Part shown: piece after piece, positions 61,671-64,000 of the stretch
Numbering within the stretch: position 1 is the first letter of the stretch
Layout of the letters: each line of letters starts with the position of its first letter
NCBI GenBank assembly: GCA_051649605.1
Contig: JBOFHK010000001.1
Span: forward strand, 62,001-126,000
DNA from: Brevinema_A sp051649605
Lineage (GTDB): Bacteria > Spirochaetota > Brevinematia > Brevinematales > Brevinemataceae
Length of the DNA stretch: 64,000 nucleotides
Reading direction: 5' to 3'
Notes under the pieces: model-generated
The model's database searches: none
Told to the model about the DNA's origin: nothing
The model's input: the letters and a program-made list of their open reading frames with translations, nothing else
Translations under genes and position numbers: made by a program

Positions 61671-63131
61671 TTATGTGGATGAGAGCCAGCAATTAGTAAA
61701 ATTGTCAAACTCTTCAGTATTTTTAAATACCCCACAATTTTCTAAGACTTGGCTATAAACTAATCCAATTTCTTGTTGTAGGATTTGATCAATATTTTGT
61801 TTGGTAAACTGGTACTTTGTTTTTAGGTGATCGAGCCATTCTTTGTGGGTATTTATTTCAGAGATCTCTATATTTTGGAGTAAATATTGTTCCATAAATT
61901 GGATTTCTTTTTTTAAACGCCCAGGTAAAATTGCTAATCCTAGAACTTCTATAAGGCCAATATTTTCTTTTTTGATATGGTGATATTCTGCATGAGGGTG
62001 AAAAACCCCTAGTGGGTGTTCTGTAGTAGTATAGTTGTTTCTTAGGGTGAGATATAGTTCGTATTTATCCTTATTCTTTCGTGCAATGGGGGTAATAGTA
62101 TTATGAGGAGTATGATCGGTATGAGAAAAAATACCTAATGATGGATTATTATAACTTTTCCAAAATTCTAATAAAGAATGAGCATAATCTATGAGAGTAT
62201 ATTTATTACTAGAAGATAAAAGGATAATGTTAAGAGGCCATTTAAGAAGGGAGCATTCTATTGTATTGAGAGAATATTGTTTGAGAGGGAGAGCATAATT
62301 GAGAGGGAAAGTGTATCTTCCTGCTTGATAATGGTCGTGGGATAAAATAGAACCTCCGACAATGGGAAGATCGGCATTTGAACCGATAAAATAGTGGGGA
62401 AATTGATCTAAAAAGAGTAATAGATTTTGGAATGTTTTTTTGTTAATTACCATGGGTCGATGTTCAGAAGATAAAAGAATACTATGATGAGGATAGTAAA
62501 TATAAGGAGAATATTGAAAATACCAACTCTCTTGATTGAGTTGAATTTCTATTAAGCGAAGATTTTGCCGTGCTGGCTGGGAAATATTTCCGACATAACC
62601 TTCGTTTTCTTTGCATAAGACACAAAGGGGATAGTCGTGTTGTATCTGCTGTGTTTGAGCGATTATTGCTAGAGGGTCTTTTTCTGGTTTAGAAAGGTTG
62701 ATTGTAATTTCTAATGCACCATAAGGGGAATCGTAGTTCCATTGGATATTTTTTAGTATTCGTTGCATACGGATATAATTAATATCAATATTGTATTGGT
62801 AAAACCAATCAGTTGCTTTTTGAGTGTCTGAAAATTGTTCAAATATATTTTGAACGATTGAAGGAGTATTACAGAAAATCCCCATAATTTGAGTATCTAG
62901 TAAATCTGAAAAATCAGGGTGTAGAGATTTTAGGAGTCCCTGTTTTTCGGCCTGTATTAATAAAGGGGCTAAAATGGAATCAATATTATCTTGGACTTTT
63001 GGATTATCTGTATTAGAGACTAAGGGATTAGTGATAGATAATAGACCTGCTAGTGCATTAATAACATAAGGAACATCTCTTTTTGTTATGAGATTTTTAT
63101 TTAAGGCATAGTTGATAATATTTTTAAACAT
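61671..63131 (-). CDS. galT: UDP-glucose-hexose-1-phosphate uridylyltransferase (class II GalT)
   Basis: A 486-aa class II transferase (the form common in Gram-positives, not the ~350-aa E. coli type). Seen: PLVSNTDN and MGIFCNTPS early, PLCVLCKENEGYVGNISQPARQN near 190, SSEHRPMVI near 220, DQFPHYFIGSNADLPIVGGS near 240 with ILSHDHYQAG, and GVFHPHAEYHHIKKENIGLIEVLGLAILPGRLK near 390. It swaps UMP between UDP-glucose and galactose-1-P. Located between galK and galM on the minus strand. Confidence 0.92.
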   Translation of the reverse strand: MFKNIINYALNKNLITKRDVPYVINALAGLLSITNPLVSNTDNPKVQDNIDSILAPLLIQAEKQGLLKSLHPDFSDLLDTQIMGIFCNTPSIVQNIFEQFSDTQKATDWFYQYNIDINYIRMQRILKNIQWNYDSPYGALEITINLSKPEKDPLAIIAQTQQIQHDYPLCVLCKENEGYVGNISQPARQNLRLIEIQLNQESWYFQYSPYIYYPHHSILLSSEHRPMVINKKTFQNLLLFLDQFPHYFIGSNADLPIVGGSILSHDHYQAGRYTFPLNYALPLKQYSLNTIECSLLKWPLNIILLSSSNKYTLIDYAHSLLEFWKSYNNPSLGIFSHTDHTPHNTITPIARKNKDKYELYLTLRNNYTTTEHPLGVFHPHAEYHHIKKENIGLIEVLGLAILPGRLKKEIQFMEQYLLQNIEISEINTHKEWLDHLKTKYQFTKQNIDQILQQEIGLVYSQVLENCGVFKNTEEFDNFTNCWLSST

Positions 63132-63140
63132 CGTTTGATC

Positions 63141-64000
63141 CTAAAAATGATGTGCTCCGTCTTCTGCAGATACGGTATAAAATTGAGCATTTAAATGGGT
63201 TTTTTGTGCATATTGTTGTTGCGTAAATTCGATAAATGCTTCGATACTTGGGGTAGAAATAAGAGCGATACAACATCCTCCAAATCCAGCACCTGTCATT
63301 CTAGCTCCTAATACTCCTGGGTATGATTGGATAATATCAATAAGTGTGTCTAATTCGAGTCCTGTAACTTCATAATCATTTTTTAGAGAGAGATGGGAGG
63401 CGTTTAATAATGCCCCTAATAAAAAAATATCGTTATCTTGAAGACTTTCTAGGGCATACGATGTACGTTGGTTTTCACTCACTGCGTGTTTTGCTCTTTT
63501 GAGAATAATAGGGTCAGAAATAGACTGTTGATGTTTTTCAAATTGTGGTTCGGATAGCTCACAGAGATTATTTATTTGGATATGGGATTGGAGTATTTCC
63601 AATGCTTTTTCACATTCGGCTCTTCTTTCGTTATAGCGGGATTCATGAAGTTGGCGTTGTTTTTTAGAATCAATAATTACTAAACTATAAGCTCCTAGGT
63701 TAAAAGGCACATAAGTATATTGAAGGGTGTTACAATCTAATAGGATGGCGTGATCTTTTTTACCCATAGCAGAAGCGAATTGATCCATAATACCACAATT
63801 AACCCCTACGATGTGTTCTGCTTTCTGTGCGGTCAGAGCGATGTGGATTTGATCTAATGATAATTGATATAAACTATTTAGTGCATAAATAAGTGCCACT
63901 TCTAAAGAAGCAGAGGAGGACAATCCTGCTCCCTCTGGAATATTACCGTATACAATAAAATCAAACCCATGTTCTAAGGTGATATTATGTTGTTCATGAA
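63141..64000 (-). CDS. galK: Galactokinase, 3' part (5' end outside window)
   Basis: The frame is open from the right edge through GNIPEGAGLSSSASLEVALI, the GHMP-kinase ATP-binding motif, to the stop at 63141, and includes VGVNCGIMDQFASAMGK, RMTGAGFGGCCIALIS (motif 3) and the C-terminal AEDGAHHF. It phosphorylates galactose at C1. About 285 codons are visible; the first ~100 are outside the window. galT follows after 9 nt. Confidence 0.93.
   Translation of the reverse strand, partial: HEQHNITLEHGFDFIVYGNIPEGAGLSSSASLEVALIYALNSLYQLSLDQIHIALTAQKAEHIVGVNCGIMDQFASAMGKKDHAILLDCNTLQYTYVPFNLGAYSLVIIDSKKQRQLHESRYNERRAECEKALEILQSHIQINNLCELSEPQFEKHQQSISDPIILKRAKHAVSENQRTSYALESLQDNDIFLLGALLNASHLSLKNDYEVTGLELDTLIDIIQSYPGVLGARMTGAGFGGCCIALISTPSIEAFIEFTQQQYAQKTHLNAQFYTVSAEDGAHHF

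Overview
The window is AT-rich bacterial chromosome with tightly packed operons on both strands. It holds about 50 protein genes, six tRNA genes and no recognisable transposase, integrase, phage gene or CRISPR array. Promoters follow the ordinary sigma-70 pattern (TTGACA-like, 16-18 nt, TATAAT-like) and most starts have a clear AGGAG/GGGAG site. Many proteins begin with lipoprotein signal peptides with relaxed lipoboxes. An LptB-type ATPase implies an outer membrane with lipopolysaccharide-type export. GatA together with GltX suggests indirect Gln/Asn-tRNA synthesis. A host- or gut-associated, fermentative, spirochaete-like Gram-negative fits best; the taxonomic guess is inference, not proven.

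Layout. 1-5.4 kb: oligopeptide-binding lipoprotein and peptidase T, an unexplained minus-strand transcription unit with what looks like a SpoU methyltransferase remnant, and an HprK/PEPCK-like P-loop protein. 5.8-17.5 kb: a cluster of exported proteins (GH19 chitinase lipoprotein with chitin-binding modules, two large fibronectin-III-like lipoproteins, another lipoprotein, a membrane-anchored coiled-coil/TPR protein, an ankyrin protein). 17.5-21.4 kb: gatA, then a type II restriction-modification pair in which both genes are interrupted. 21.6-25.4 kb: a siderophore/haem-type ABC importer. 25.6-33.0 kb: an eight-gene minus-strand operon matching the enigmatic E. coli yhf operon (yhfY, yhfT, yhfU, php, yhfS, yhfX, yhfW) with an added compact amidase-signature gene. 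33.3-38.0 kb: YgjK-like GH63 lipoprotein, then rpe and a two-gene transketolase. 38.6-45.9 kb: a citrate fermentation operon (Na+/citrate-type carrier, citD, citE, citF, and a four-gene Na+-pumping oxaloacetate decarboxylase). 46.0-49.3 kb: spmB/spmA-like proteins, LD-carboxypeptidase and an M20 amidohydrolase. 50.4-51.4 kb: six tRNAs and a Pth2-type peptidyl-tRNA hydrolase. 51.8-60.4 kb: gltX, a small membrane protein, prfB with its +1 programmed frameshift, galU, an acetyltransferase, pgeF, ctpA, accD and lptB. 60.6-64 kb: galM, galT and the 3' part of galK (Leloir pathway).

How it fits together. The gene set points to an anaerobic or microaerophilic scavenger. It takes up peptides, citrate, galactose and glucosides, gains Na+ motive force from citrate by oxaloacetate decarboxylation, and displays carbohydrate-active lipoproteins. 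The observations most worth following are the yhf-type operon with its amidase, two genes whose best start codon is AUA, a citrate lyase acyl-carrier protein lacking the serine that should carry its prosthetic group, the doubly broken restriction system, and the unexplained minus-strand transcript near 3.1-3.4 kb.
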